This document shows, in pieces, positions 16,617 to 27,200 of a stretch of DNA of 64,000 bases. The notes below the pieces were generated by a model. The model was not told the DNA's origin and searched no databases. It was given only the letters and a program-made list of their open reading frames with translations. Numbering within the stretch: position 1 is the stretch's first letter; each line of letters begins with the position of its first letter. Origin of the DNA: Candidatus Aramenus sulfurataquae (GTDB lineage Archaea; Thermoproteota; Thermoprotei_A; Sulfolobales; Sulfolobaceae); contig ASRH01000003.1 in NCBI GenBank assembly GCA_000565255.1, positions 62,001 through 126,000 on the forward strand. The letters are read 5' to 3'. The translations under genes were made by a program, and so were the position numbers.

Positions 16617-17424
16617 CGTAAATTATAACGTTATTGTAAATTACATTGTTAACAGGCTAAAGGAGTACCTAGAGGAGAGCGGAAAGGAAGGGTTTGTGGT
16701 TGGATTAAGCGGAGGAATAGACTCTTCTGTGACTACCGTCTTGGTTAGTAAGGCTACGAACAACTTCTTTGTCCTCCTCATGCCTTCCTCTTCCACGCCC
16801 AAAGAGGATATGGAAGACGCGTACAGCGTTATTTCCATGGTAAAGGCGAAGGAAAAGAGCAAGCTTATTCCAATAGACGATGTGGTTAACGATATTTCGA
16901 AGAAAGTGGAAACTCAAGACAAGCTAGTAATAGGCAACGTTAAGGCGAGAATCAGGATGACACTACTTTACGCATTCGCCCAGAAGCTAAACTACCTTGT
17001 GGTAGGCACCGGAGACAAGAGCGAGTTGCTTTTGGGTTACTTCACGAAGTACGGCGACGGCGGAGTTGACTTACTTCCCATTGGCGACTTATACAAGACG
17101 CAAGTGAGGAGATTAGGAGCAGAGCTTGGACTCCCTGAGAGGATAGTTAAGAAACCCAGCTCGCCGGCCCTATGGGAAGGGCAGACAGCCGAGGGAGAGC
17201 TGGGGATCAGCTACGAACTGGCTGATGCGATCCTTTACTTGAGGTTTGAGGAGATGAAGACGTCAGAGGAGATATCTCAGGAGCTAGGGGTGGATAGATC
17301 GCTAGTACTGAAGGTGGAAAGGCTTGTGAAGACGTCACAGCACAAGAGGCTTCCCCCAGAGATATTCAGATTAAGCGGAAGGGCAATTAACTCAGACTGG
17401 AGGTATCCCAGGGGATGGTCTTAA
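16582..17424 (+). CDS. nadE: NAD synthetase, amidotransferase-less subunit
   Basis: NadE adenylates nicotinate adenine dinucleotide and amidates it to NAD. The PP-loop is visible as GLSGGIDSSVT; VVGTGDKSELLLGYFTKYGDGG and GDLYKTQVRRLG are characteristic. There is no glutaminase domain within its 280 residues, but the next gene encodes a nitrilase-fold protein, overlapping by 10 nt. ATG at 16582 is 35 nt inside the membrane-protein gene; no later start precedes the conserved region well. Confidence 0.95.
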   Translation: MGLQQVLNRLLDVNYNVIVNYIVNRLKEYLEESGKEGFVVGLSGGIDSSVTTVLVSKATNNFFVLLMPSSSTPKEDMEDAYSVISMVKAKEKSKLIPIDDVVNDISKKVETQDKLVIGNVKARIRMTLLYAFAQKLNYLVVGTGDKSELLLGYFTKYGDGGVDLLPIGDLYKTQVRRLGAELGLPERIVKKPSSPALWEGQTAEGELGISYELADAILYLRFEEMKTSEEISQELGVDRSLVLKVERLVKTSQHKRLPPEIFRLSGRAINSDWRYPRGWS

Positions 17425-18224
17425 AGGTAGAGCTAGCCCAAATAAGGCCAAAGTTGGGAGACATCGAATTTAACCTATCAAAGCACGTGGAGATAATAGA
17501 GACGTCCTCGGCCGACTGCGTGGTATTTCCGGAGCTCTCCCTATCGGGTTACGTCTTGAGGGACCTTGTCTACGAGGTGTACAGGGACTTAAAGAAGGCG
17601 TCGCAAAAGATAGCTGATAAAGCGAAATGTGCGATCTTTGGCACGATAGACGAGGTTATGCCAGGAGTGCTCAGGAACTCTGCTGGAGTTGCAATAGAGG
17701 GCAAGCTAGATTTCGTCTACAAGTTCTTCCTCCCTACCTATGGACTATTCGAGGAGAGGAGGTACTTCCAGCCTGGGAACCCCTTGAAGGACTTAAAGGT
17801 CTTCTCTTATAGAGGCTTTAAGTTTGGGGTTGCGATCTGCGAAGACGCGTGGCACCCAGAACCTATTGAGGCCCTAGCCCTACTAGGAGCAGAAGTAGTC
17901 TTCATACCTTCTGCATCGCCTATGAGAAGGTTATCCACTAGACTTGCAATAGAGGACCAGTGGGAAGCGCTCCTGAAGGCCCACTCCATAATGCACGGCA
18001 TATGGTCTGCGTTCGTGAACGCAGTTGGTAGCCAAGAGGAAGAGTACTTCTGGGGTGGGTCGATGATAGTGAACCCCCTCGGGGTGGTGATAGCTAGGGC
18101 CCAAAAGTTCGAGGAGGCAAGGCTTACCTCTTTAATAGACAGGGAGGACATTAGAAGGGCAAGGTACTTTAGTAGCTTCAGAGATCACAACAGGGACTTC
18201 CATAGAGCTATGTGGAACATTTAA
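17415..18224 (+). CDS. Carbon-nitrogen hydrolase, probable stand-alone glutaminase subunit of NAD synthetase
   Basis: A nitrilase-superfamily protein of 269 residues. The Glu-Lys-Cys triad is visible: PELSLSGY (Glu), KFFLPTYGLFEE (Lys) and AICEDAW (Cys). The order and the segment KFFLPTYGLFEERRYFQPG resemble the glutaminase domain of fused bacterial/eukaryotic NAD synthetases rather than general amidases. Overlap with nadE (10 nt) supports a two-subunit glutamine-dependent NAD synthetase. A different amidase substrate cannot be ruled out. Confidence 0.85.
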   Translation: MVLKVELAQIRPKLGDIEFNLSKHVEIIETSSADCVVFPELSLSGYVLRDLVYEVYRDLKKASQKIADKAKCAIFGTIDEVMPGVLRNSAGVAIEGKLDFVYKFFLPTYGLFEERRYFQPGNPLKDLKVFSYRGFKFGVAICEDAWHPEPIEALALLGAEVVFIPSASPMRRLSTRLAIEDQWEALLKAHSIMHGIWSAFVNAVGSQEEEYFWGGSMIVNPLGVVIARAQKFEEARLTSLIDREDIRRARYFSSFRDHNRDFHRAMWNI

Positions 18225-18253
18225 TAGTGAAAAAGAGATTAAATAATCCTAGT

Positions 18254-18529
18254 ATGATTTCTCAGAAGTTCGACATAGGCATATTATTGCTGTTCTTACT
18301 CATCATTTTCCTAATACTCTCTATTCTTTATCCGATATTCATCATTGGTGCAATAGGTGTAAGTTTTCTAAATATTTATCATAGCAGAGTATTCATTCCT
18401 TTATCTTTACTATTACTTTTGCCTTTAGCGTTACATGGAGATTTTTACACAATATCAATAATATTGCTTTTAGCTATTATTTTGTTTAATCTGTATAAAT
18501 CTCTTACAAAATTTACTCCTAATAAATAA
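18254..18529 (+). CDS. Small hypothetical membrane protein
   Basis: About 91 residues, almost entirely hydrophobic (ILLLFLLIIFLILSILYP and further leucine/isoleucine-rich segments), consistent with 3 membrane spans. Base composition is much more AT-rich than in neighbouring genes. The frame is open back to 18212, but ATG 18254 lies ~26-30 nt after ATTTAATAG. No family recognised; such low-complexity ORFs can be spurious, hence the moderate score. Confidence 0.45.
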   Translation: MISQKFDIGILLLFLLIIFLILSILYPIFIIGAIGVSFLNIYHSRVFIPLSLLLLLPLALHGDFYTISIILLLAIILFNLYKSLTKFTPNK

Positions 18530-18648
18530 ATTTAATGGTTTAACTCCACCTTAATCTAAATTAAAACAAATTTAAGGGAAACGGAATGGACTTTATAGTT
18601 CACCTAAAAAGTGTAGAGTTATTTAAAAATATTGGGAAATACCTTCAC

Positions 18649-18900
18649 ATGATAACCAAGATAGAAGAGCTCTTAGCGGGCAAAGGTTGGGAGACGAGGA
18701 AGAGAATACTTAACGAGATTTCTTCAAGGCCAATGACTGCATACGAATTAGCAAAGAAACTGAATTTAAATTATTCTACAGTAAAATACCACCTCGAATT
18801 GCTTGAGAGAACTGGATTGGTTACTCACGAAAAGGACAGGGGTAACAGATATCTGTATCAACAGTCAAGAAACGCCCGTCTTCTTTATCAATTGGAATAA
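18649..18900 (+). CDS. ArsR-like winged-helix transcriptional regulator
   Basis: An 83-residue winged-helix protein: RKRILNEISSRPMTAYELAKKL, then NYSTVKYHLELLERTGLV and the wing HEKDRGNRYLY, typical of archaeal ArsR/HTH_20 regulators. The frame extends upstream to 18586, but ATG 18649 lies 24-28 nt after the clear TATA box ATTTAAAAAT (18621-18630), and the residues before it are not HTH-like, so I place the start there. It sits just upstream of a secreted-protein gene it may regulate. Confidence 0.8.
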   Translation: MITKIEELLAGKGWETRKRILNEISSRPMTAYELAKKLNLNYSTVKYHLELLERTGLVTHEKDRGNRYLYQQSRNARLLYQLE

Positions 18901-18930
18901 TTTTTTATTTCTTGCAGTTTAAATAGTCAC

Positions 18931-19473
18931 GTGATGATACTTCCCTTATTGTTTTTCTTAGTCTTAGCACAACCCTATCACAACGTGAGCTACTCCGTTA
19001 CAGTTACAGTTAACAATACCGTTTATCAGTTCACGTATAACTTTACTATCCTCCAAGAAAACTCGTCAACAGTAACCTTCAACGTGACTGTCTCCAGCTT
19101 GGGATTTGAAAATACAGAGAGATACGTGGTGGGAATTAACGACCCTTATCCATTACCTGAGGACTTCAGGGCCTTTAACACGTCTGACTTAACCTTTGTA
19201 AGAAACGCGACACTTGACGGAGTTCAGATGCAGGAGTACAAGGGAATCTTTAACGCGTTGGGCAAGTACAACGTCCCTGTGACCGCCTATTTTAATGACG
19301 GGGTACTCTACTCGCTAAACGGGAGTAGCGATGGAGTAACAGTAGAGGTAACGCAAACTCCAACAACTTCAACGTCAACCTCGACTTCGACGTTTTCTTA
19401 CCTGCCTTTAATAGTTTTCGTTATAGCTATTGTAGTTGCTGTAGTTATTCTATTGAAGATAGGTAAAATTTAA
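18931..19473 (+). CDS. Secreted, glycosylated, membrane-anchored hypothetical protein
   Basis: 180 residues: an N-terminal signal peptide (LPLLFFLVLAQP), an extracellular domain with many N-x-S/T sequons (NVS, NNT, NFT, NST, NVT), a Thr/Ser-rich linker (TPTTSTSTSTSTFSY) and a C-terminal membrane span ending in KIGKI. This is the architecture of Sulfolobales surface proteins. GTG at 18931 or ATG at 18934; a TTTTTTATTTC box precedes by ~25 nt. No specific function. Confidence 0.7.
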   Translation: MMILPLLFFLVLAQPYHNVSYSVTVTVNNTVYQFTYNFTILQENSSTVTFNVTVSSLGFENTERYVVGINDPYPLPEDFRAFNTSDLTFVRNATLDGVQMQEYKGIFNALGKYNVPVTAYFNDGVLYSLNGSSDGVTVEVTQTPTTSTSTSTSTFSYLPLIVFVIAIVVAVVILLKIGKI

Positions 19474-19537
19474 ATTATTTCTACTAAAAAGTTATATAGA
19501 TGATTGAATTGGTCTTTTCTGACTTGATGATTGATGC

Positions 19538-19552
19538 ACGTCAGGCTGACGT
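19538..19552. promoter_or_regulatory. Perfect inverted repeat upstream of padR-like gene
   Basis: ACGTCA-GGC-TGACGT, 6-bp arms around 3 nt, lies ~17 nt before the TATA-like GTTTAAATAC (19568-19577) of the PadR-type gene. Position and symmetry fit a repressor or activator operator, possibly autoregulatory. Confidence 0.5.
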
Positions 19553-19597
19553 TAAAATCTATTTGAGAGTTTAAATACAATTAAAATTAACTCTACT

Positions 19598-19975
19598 GTG
19601 AACGTAATGAACTACAAAGAAACGCCGAAAATGATGGTTTTAAAGGGACTGCTGCAGATCATAGTATGTTACATTCTATATCGTTATGGAGACATGTACG
19701 GTTATCAGATTAAAAAAAGACTTGAGGAAATAAACAAGAGGAGACTCCCCCAAGGTCTAATCTACGTCACCTTGAAACGAATGGTAAACAACGGTATAAT
19801 AGAGAGCTATAACAGTGGAGGGAAAAAGTACTACAGACTTACTGAAGGAGGGAAAGCGTTTCTTTTCAACCACGTTGAGGTGCTTAAAAAGTTTCAACTT
19901 ATAACGGCGGAGATCTTGGGCTACTTGGAGGAGTACAAACTCAAGGACTCTAAGCCTAACGATAGCCGTAGTTAA
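19598..19975 (+). CDS. PadR-family transcriptional regulator
   Basis: A 125-residue protein with the PadR winged helix: LKGLLQIIVCYILYRYGDMYGYQIKKRL, then GLIYVTLKRMVNNGIIESY and KYYRLTEGGKAFL, followed by a C-terminal dimerisation helix. PadR proteins are small ligand-responsive repressors. GTG at 19598 is ~28 nt after TTTAAATA; ATG 19607 is an alternative. Preceded by the inverted repeat at 19538-19552. Confidence 0.88.
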   Translation: MNVMNYKETPKMMVLKGLLQIIVCYILYRYGDMYGYQIKKRLEEINKRRLPQGLIYVTLKRMVNNGIIESYNSGGKKYYRLTEGGKAFLFNHVEVLKKFQLITAEILGYLEEYKLKDSKPNDSRS

Positions 19976-20099
19976 ATCTAGAAATTGAAAGAAAGCTCCC
20001 AACTGCGTTAGATAACCCCTTGATCGGTCCCTTAGAAGAAGTGAGTTCTTCAACCTAGATTAAAAGCTTAATAAAGTTGGGGAGAAGGTTTATTTCGCC

Positions 20100-21782
20100 A
20101 TGATAGACAAAAGTAGGTCAAAAAAAGTTTATGGAGGTTTTGAAAAGGCTCCAAATAGGGCCTTCCTCAAGGCTATGGGTTTAACAGACGAGGACATAGA
20201 CGCCAAACCCCTTGTTGGAATAGCGGCAGCGTGGAACGAGGCAGGACCTTGCAACATACATACTCTAGGGTTGGCAAACGTTGCAAAAGAAGGAGTAAGG
20301 GAGGCTGGTGGAACCCCAAGGATATTCACAACCCCGGTAGTAATTGACGGCATTGCAATGGGAAGCGAAGGGATGAAGTACTCCCTTGTGAGCAGGGAGG
20401 TAATAGCGGATACAGTAGAGTTAACCGTAAACGCCCACGGCTACGACGGCTTCGTAGCTATCGGAGGATGTGACAAAACGTTGCCAGGGTTAATGATGGC
20501 CATGGGCAGGCTAAACATACCATCGGTGGTGATGTACGGAGGAACTACCTTGCCCGGAAACTACATGGGGAAGCCCATAGCAATTGGCGACGTTTACGAG
20601 GCTGTAGGAGCTTATTCGGCTGGCAAGATAGGCTTAAACGACTTAAGGTTAATGGAAGACCACGCCATTCCAGGGCCTGGAACTTGCGGTGGGCTATACA
20701 CGGCAAACACCATGGGCCTAATGTCGGAGGCCCTTGGTTTGGCACTGCCTGGAAGCGCTTCTCCTCCTGCGGTGGACGCCGAGAAGGTCAAGTACGCTAA
20801 GGAGACCGGGAAGGCACTTCTTCACGTAATGGAACTAGGGCTCAAGCCCAGGGACATCCTCACCTTTGAAGCGTTTGAAAACGCAATCTCTGTCCTAATG
20901 GCGTCAGGCGGCTCTACAAACGCGGTGCTGCATTTGCTCGCAATAGCCTATGAGGCAGGGGTGAAGTTATCTCTAGACGATTTCGAGAGAGTTGGAAGGA
21001 GAGTTCCGGAGATAGTTAACATGAAGCCCGGAGGAGAATACGTTATGGCTGACCTACACAAGGTCGGTGGAGCTCCCCTTTTAATGAAAAAACTCCTTGA
21101 CGCAGGTCTCCTCCACGGAGATGCCATTACCGTGACCGGAAAGACAGTGAAACAGAACCTAGATGAGTTCAAGATACCTCCAGTAGACCACTCGTATATA
21201 GTCAAAGACGTTAAAAATCCCCTGTATCCAGAGGGAGGCATAAAGATACTTAAGGGCAACTTGGCTCCAGAGGGGGCAGTAATAAAGGTCTCCGCCAGTA
21301 AAGTCACATTCCACAGAGGCCCAGCAAAGGTGTTCAACTCTGAAGAAGAGGCCTTTAACGCCGTAATAAACAGGAAAATTAAGGAAGGCGACGTTGTAGT
21401 GATAAGGTACGAGGGACCTAAGGGAGGACCAGGGATGAGGGAGATGTTAGCTGTGACTAGCGCAATAGTGGGTCAAGGATTGGGAGAGAAGGTGGCTTTG
21501 ATTACAGATGGAAGGTTCTCCGGAGCTACTAGGGGGATGATGGTTGGCCACGTAGCTCCAGAGGCCATGGTGGGTGGACCAATAGCCCTTTTAAAGGACG
21601 GAGACGAAATAACCATAGACGCGAAGGAAGGAAAGCTCATGGTTAATCTGTCAGAGGAGGAAATGAAGTCAAGGCTAAAGGAGTGGAGTTCCCCAAAACC
21701 CAGATATGAGAGAGGTCTGTTAGCCAAGTATGCCAGCCTAGTGGCGTCTGCCTCCATGGGCGCAGTACTTATACCTCATTAG
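20100..21782 (+). CDS. ilvD: Dihydroxyacid dehydratase IlvD
   Basis: IlvD dehydrates dihydroxy acids in valine/isoleucine synthesis; Sulfolobus homologues also act on sugar acids. The 560 residues contain the Fe-S cysteine motifs [17 protein letters not shown] and [14 protein letters not shown], and C-terminal [15 protein letters not shown]. Length is typical. A TATA-like box (TTAATAAAG, ~20069-20077) fixes the ATG at 20100, and a T-run follows the stop at 21784-21789. A small hairpin (GAAGAA...TTCTTC, ~20034-20050) lies upstream, of unknown role. Confidence 0.96.
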   Translation: MIDKSRSKKVYGGFEKAPNRAFLKAMGLTDEDIDAKPLVGIAAAWNEAGPCNIHTLGLANVAKEGVREAGGTPRIFTTPVVIDGIAMGSEGMKYSLVSREVIADTVELTVNAHGYDGFVAIGGCDKTLPGLMMAMGRLNIPSVVMYGGTTLPGNYMGKPIAIGDVYEAVGAYSAGKIGLNDLRLMEDHAIPGPGTCGGLYTANTMGLMSEALGLALPGSASPPAVDAEKVKYAKETGKALLHVMELGLKPRDILTFEAFENAISVLMASGGSTNAVLHLLAIAYEAGVKLSLDDFERVGRRVPEIVNMKPGGEYVMADLHKVGGAPLLMKKLLDAGLLHGDAITVTGKTVKQNLDEFKIPPVDHSYIVKDVKNPLYPEGGIKILKGNLAPEGAVIKVSASKVTFHRGPAKVFNSEEEAFNAVINRKIKEGDVVVIRYEGPKGGPGMREMLAVTSAIVGQGLGEKVALITDGRFSGATRGMMVGHVAPEAMVGGPIALLKDGDEITIDAKEGKLMVNLSEEEMKSRLKEWSSPKPRYERGLLAKYASLVASASMGAVLIPH

Positions 21783-21838
21783 ATTTTTTCATTATAAATA
21801 TATTACCTCTTCTCAAATTCAGACGCTTATATTGTTAA

Positions 21839-22948
<1,110 letters not shown>

Positions 22949-22974
22949 AACTTTTTTCTTCTAACCTCCATTTT

Positions 22975-23029
22975 CTCCTGATGACCACGCCCTTAGCAGA
23001 AGGGTGATGGTGGTCCCAGGGCTGAGGTT
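22975..23029 (+). ncRNA. Box C/D guide sRNA (candidate A)
   Basis: Box C TGATGA 22979-22984; 12-nt guide CCACGCCCTTAG; box D' CAGA 22997-23000; 3-nt spacer; box C' GTGATGG 23004-23010; 11-nt guide TGGTCCCAGGG; box D CTGA 23022-23025. Spacing is textbook for archaeal 2'-O-methylation guides. CC before C and GG after D can pair. An A/T-rich run at ~22946-22958 may be the promoter. It fills the gap between mcr and the next gene. Confidence 0.75.
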
Positions 23030-23034
23030 TTAGC

Positions 23035-23826
23035 ATGGATTACATATCTTTGGCCGAACGAGTTGGAATAGACAAGGAAAAGGCAGTTTACGTTTATAAG
23101 AGGATGAACGGGGGGTACTACCTCCTACTATACTATTCGAAACCCCCCATAACTTACTCATTAGAGGACTGGCCTTTGCTCTACCTCAAGAGGAGGAAGC
23201 ACTACCCAAAACTGGCAGAACCGGGGTATAATGAGGCGTTTCAACTACTAGTAACGCTCGATGTGTACTCCATAGTGGGAACATCGTATTTCCTTCTTCA
23301 CGGAGATCACAACGTCCCTTACACCCTAATTGAAAGGGAGATGAAAGAAGTTTACGAGGCAATTAAGCAAGCGGCAAACCAGGAGTCACTCTATCCGTAT
23401 CCCTCCATGGGAGAGCCAATAGAGGCTGACTTCACTGGATTCGTTAACGACGTCGTGGAGAAGAGAAAGAGGGACGATGAGGAAGATAACGTTAAGCTCT
23501 TCAACGAGATAGCTTACAACAGCGAAGTTATGGATAACTTGAAGAGGAGTTACCCTTGGGCGAAGACTATTTCAGAGGAAAAGAGCTTAAAGGCCGTGTC
23601 CTTGGCTAATCTTCTTGACAAGTTTTTAGAGGAGGTAAAAGAGAAGATATTTTACCTTGCCGCTGAAAGGACAAGGATTTTCGACAAGATCTTAGTGGAG
23701 AGGGGAATAAGAGACGCTGTGTACTTCGTGAAGAAGAGCGACATAAAAGACTCGCCGACTAACGAGTTTGAGGCTGAGGTGCTGAGGATAATAAAAGACA
23801 TAAAGTCCTCTTCCTCTTACCTTTAG
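23035..23826 (+). CDS. Hypothetical protein (263 aa)
   Basis: Not recognised. A soluble protein with an N-terminal alpha/beta part (VYVYKRMNGGYYLLLYYSKP) and a helical charged second half (EKRKRDDEEDNVKLF, LANLLDKFLEEVKEKIF). No metal or nucleotide motifs. It begins 9 nt after the C/D sRNA, so its promoter would have to overlap the RNA gene or it is read through from it. Confidence 0.65.
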   Translation: MDYISLAERVGIDKEKAVYVYKRMNGGYYLLLYYSKPPITYSLEDWPLLYLKRRKHYPKLAEPGYNEAFQLLVTLDVYSIVGTSYFLLHGDHNVPYTLIEREMKEVYEAIKQAANQESLYPYPSMGEPIEADFTGFVNDVVEKRKRDDEEDNVKLFNEIAYNSEVMDNLKRSYPWAKTISEEKSLKAVSLANLLDKFLEEVKEKIFYLAAERTRIFDKILVERGIRDAVYFVKKSDIKDSPTNEFEAEVLRIIKDIKSSSSYL

Positions 23827-23858
23827 GGCACACCCCAAGGTCTCTGATAAAAACTTAT

Positions 23859-24236
23859 ATGCGGCTTGAGGTAGAGTTTGAACTTGTGAAAGGAAAAACA
23901 AGAGAGAAATCTACGAGCAACATAAGGAAAGGCAGGGAGAGCATATCTGCGTTCAAGGAAGAGCTAAGGAGCATGACTTTTGAGCCATTTTACGGGGAAA
24001 ACATAAAGAGCATCGTAACTAGGATTACAAGCAAGATACAATCCCTAGCTGAGGACTACGGTTACGACATCGAGTTCCCCAAGAAGGCTGAAATGGAGAT
24101 AGACGGCAACATCTACTACTTCAATTACACGCTGAAGGTTAAGACCAGAACTTCCACAAAAAAGATCATACTTCAAGTTCAATACATAATGTACGAGGAA
24201 GAAAACTGGGTTGGGATGATCACTGACGTTAAGTAG
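23859..24236 (+). CDS. Hypothetical protein (125 aa)
   Basis: Not recognised. A small charged alpha/beta protein (VEFELVKGKTREKS, FPKKAEMEIDGNIYYF, TSTKKIILQVQYIM). ATG 23859 is taken as the start, but the AT box AAACTTATATG overlaps it; GTG 23886 is an alternative leaderless start. It converges with the S53 protease gene (8-nt overlap). Confidence 0.6.
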   Translation: MRLEVEFELVKGKTREKSTSNIRKGRESISAFKEELRSMTFEPFYGENIKSIVTRITSKIQSLAEDYGYDIEFPKKAEMEIDGNIYYFNYTLKVKTRTSTKKIILQVQYIMYEEENWVGMITDVK

Positions 24237-27200
24237 GTCTCTTAGCTTTTCTGATAGCGTTCACCGCTATAGCAGTTGCCACTCCAACCACGGCTAATTC
24301 TCCTACTAGCTCCGCAACAGTCTCCTCTACTTGGTTCGTTACCGGTTCGCTAATAGTAGCAGAGGTTGCGTTTTGTGTAGGGGTTGCGTTTACGTTGTGC
24401 AAACTGCCGCGGAATTCCGGAAGGCTCCAGTTACTTACGATAGCCCCGTTCCTTAGCGTGTAGTTGTATATTTGGCTGTTGATCAGTGTTACGGTAGCGT
24501 TAATGATGGTAGCGTTCCGTACTATGGAGTCCACTATAGTGGCGTTGTGGTCCACGATATACGCGTAATTAATGTAATCGCCGTACGCGTAGGAACCGTT
24601 AAATAAGCTAACGTAGGCCAAGGGTAACAGTATGAAAGAAGAGCTGGGAAACTCTGGGGCTATGTTTAACGTATTGTAATTTAGGGAAGAAGGAGTTTCA
24701 GTTGGGTACCCGAAGGCGGAGATCCCAAAGACGTATATGTACCACGGTGAAGAGAGAGCACCTTCTGACAGCCCAAAGCCGTTGGGAGTAGAACCGTTGA
24801 CGACGCTTACGTTAGCCACCCACGTGCCGTTAACGTAGACCATAGGGTAAGCGTAGGAAATGCTAAGAGAGTCGAAGTTATCCGCCATGAATGCGGGGAT
24901 AACTACGGCAGTAAAAGACCCTAACTTTACCGGCGTACCGTTGGGGTAGTCTATACTGGCGTAAATGCTTAAGCTAGTACCTTGAAGGACCACCTTGGGG
25001 TTTGACACCTTAACTGACAAGGACCCCGGTGACACGTATATTTGAGTAAACCCTACGCCGCTATCAGTGTAGTTCTCATGGTAGTAGTCTGCAACCGCAA
25101 CTACATTATAGTAGCCAGGGCTCATGTTGCTGGGAACAGTTATCTGCTTGACGTAATATTGGGTCCCAGCGACGTAAATCGAGTTTACCTCCGTAGAGTA
25201 AACAACCCTGTCGTCCTTGTAGAAGTAGACGGTAACGTTAGGCGACCCCACAGTCTCAGTTATAACCTCAAGGGTCACGTTGGAACCGGGGGAGGCCACG
25301 GTCGGCTCAGTGAAAACGGAGGGTATTAGGGCGGGTACGACGTAGATGCCCTCAACAAATTCGTCGAAGCCAAAGGCCCCATTTACCTTAACCATGTAAA
25401 TCCCTCCAATGTTGCCAGAGATGTTGTAAGCTCCGTCCAAGTAGTTGGAGGAAATCGATATACCATAGGCTGAGATGTTTATTACCTCAGCCCTGGTAAG
25501 ATACGCCTCTGCAACTTGGGAGAAGTTATCGTATACTACGCTATAGTTATAGATTTCCGCTGAGGCATTAGAAGGGGGCTTAGACACGGAACCGTTGGGA
25601 TAGAACAATTGGACTAGAATCGGGATCTCTCCCGGCTGATAATATATTGCTACTTGAGGTAGCAGGAATGTCGCTTGTAGTCCCACCACAATGTAGGTTC
25701 CCGAAGTATAGTTCCCTCCCTTTACTACTACCTCCTCAACTCCATCTCCTTCAGCGGAAAACGTCCCCACCCAATAGCTGCCGTTGTAGAGCAAGGGGAA
25801 CTGCTCTGTTATGGAAGTCCCGTTATACACGTAAGCTGTTAGCCTTGTGCCTAGAGGAGCCTTGGCCACTACCTTAACTATTTGCCCGTCTAAGTAGGAG
25901 GTGTTCTGCACTGCTACCCTCACGGTAGTCATGTTTATTGCTTTCCCAAGGTATGAGAGCATGTACCCTGCGTTAATGTAACCAAGACCGCTAACTGGGT
26001 TATAGGACGAGTTTGCTACATATGGCGTGTTATAGCCAAACGTCACTGGCACTAGGGCCTTTGTACCGCTAAGCTGGTAAATTAGGGTATTTACAAATCC
26101 CAGCCTTCCGTAAACTTGGCTCATTAGATCCAAGATCCCAGCGATAGTGGGAGACGCAAGGGACGTCCCACCCACGAGGTAGGTCTGGTTGTAATAATAA
26201 ATTACCGGGACTCCAGTGTAGGGATTTGCATCAGCTACAACGTCTGGGACTTCCCTAAACCCCTTACTACCTTGATACCACGGTGAGGGGAAGATTGAGC
26301 TAAACCCCCCAGTTGATGCACCGAAAACGCTCTCTCCGCTCCATGCCGTCTGTTGTGTGAGGTTGCCGGAAACGTATAATGACGTGCCCCCTGCTGCTAG
26401 AACATAAGGATCGCTTGCCGGGAAGACCAAATTACCGTTAGGGAAGAGGAAGAAGTTATTACCAGTACCCCCTCCGTCACCGCTGGCTGCAACAAACGTT
26501 ATCCCCTCTACCTCTCCCAACCAGTACTCGTAGTCTAGAGCCTGAACGCAACTTAGGGGTAGGACGCCCAGGTCGAAGTAGATCTCTGGGATTCCAAAGC
26601 TCTGGGACAACACGTTGACTTTGTCCTGCTGGTCAATGAAAGCTATGGCCTCGACCAAGGAGACGTCTGGGTTAGCGACGTAAAGGTATATCCCAGCGTT
26701 GGGGGCTATCAAGTGGACGTACTCGACGTCTAGGGAAATCTCGAGGGCCCACCCGTTGCTAATACCATCGTTTGGGTTGTATGGGCCAATAGGCACCACT
26801 TTTAAGAACGGTGGAGCTGTCACGTTGAAGGTCTTGTCGAAATTGTTTAACTGTTGAACAATGTATGGGTCTCCGCAGAAGTCGAGTATTCCCACGGAAG
26901 TACCGTTTCCGTTTATGCCGCGGTTAATCAGATACGTTACGTTATATGCCTCCCTCAATTGCTCTGGCTTTACCTCGGAGAAGGCTACAGCCTGGGTTAC
27001 GTTGTACAGGGTATTTGGCCTTGACAAGAGCGCTTTGGTGAAGTTAGTGGATATCAGATAGGCAGAGCCTATTGGAGAAGGTCCTTCTCCCTCAAAATCG
27101 TAGAAGGTTATGTTACCAAGCTTATACACGTAAAACGTGCCGTGTAATGCCCTCTCCAAGGCCCCAACACTCCCGCTCACGGTTATGACGTTAAGGTAAG

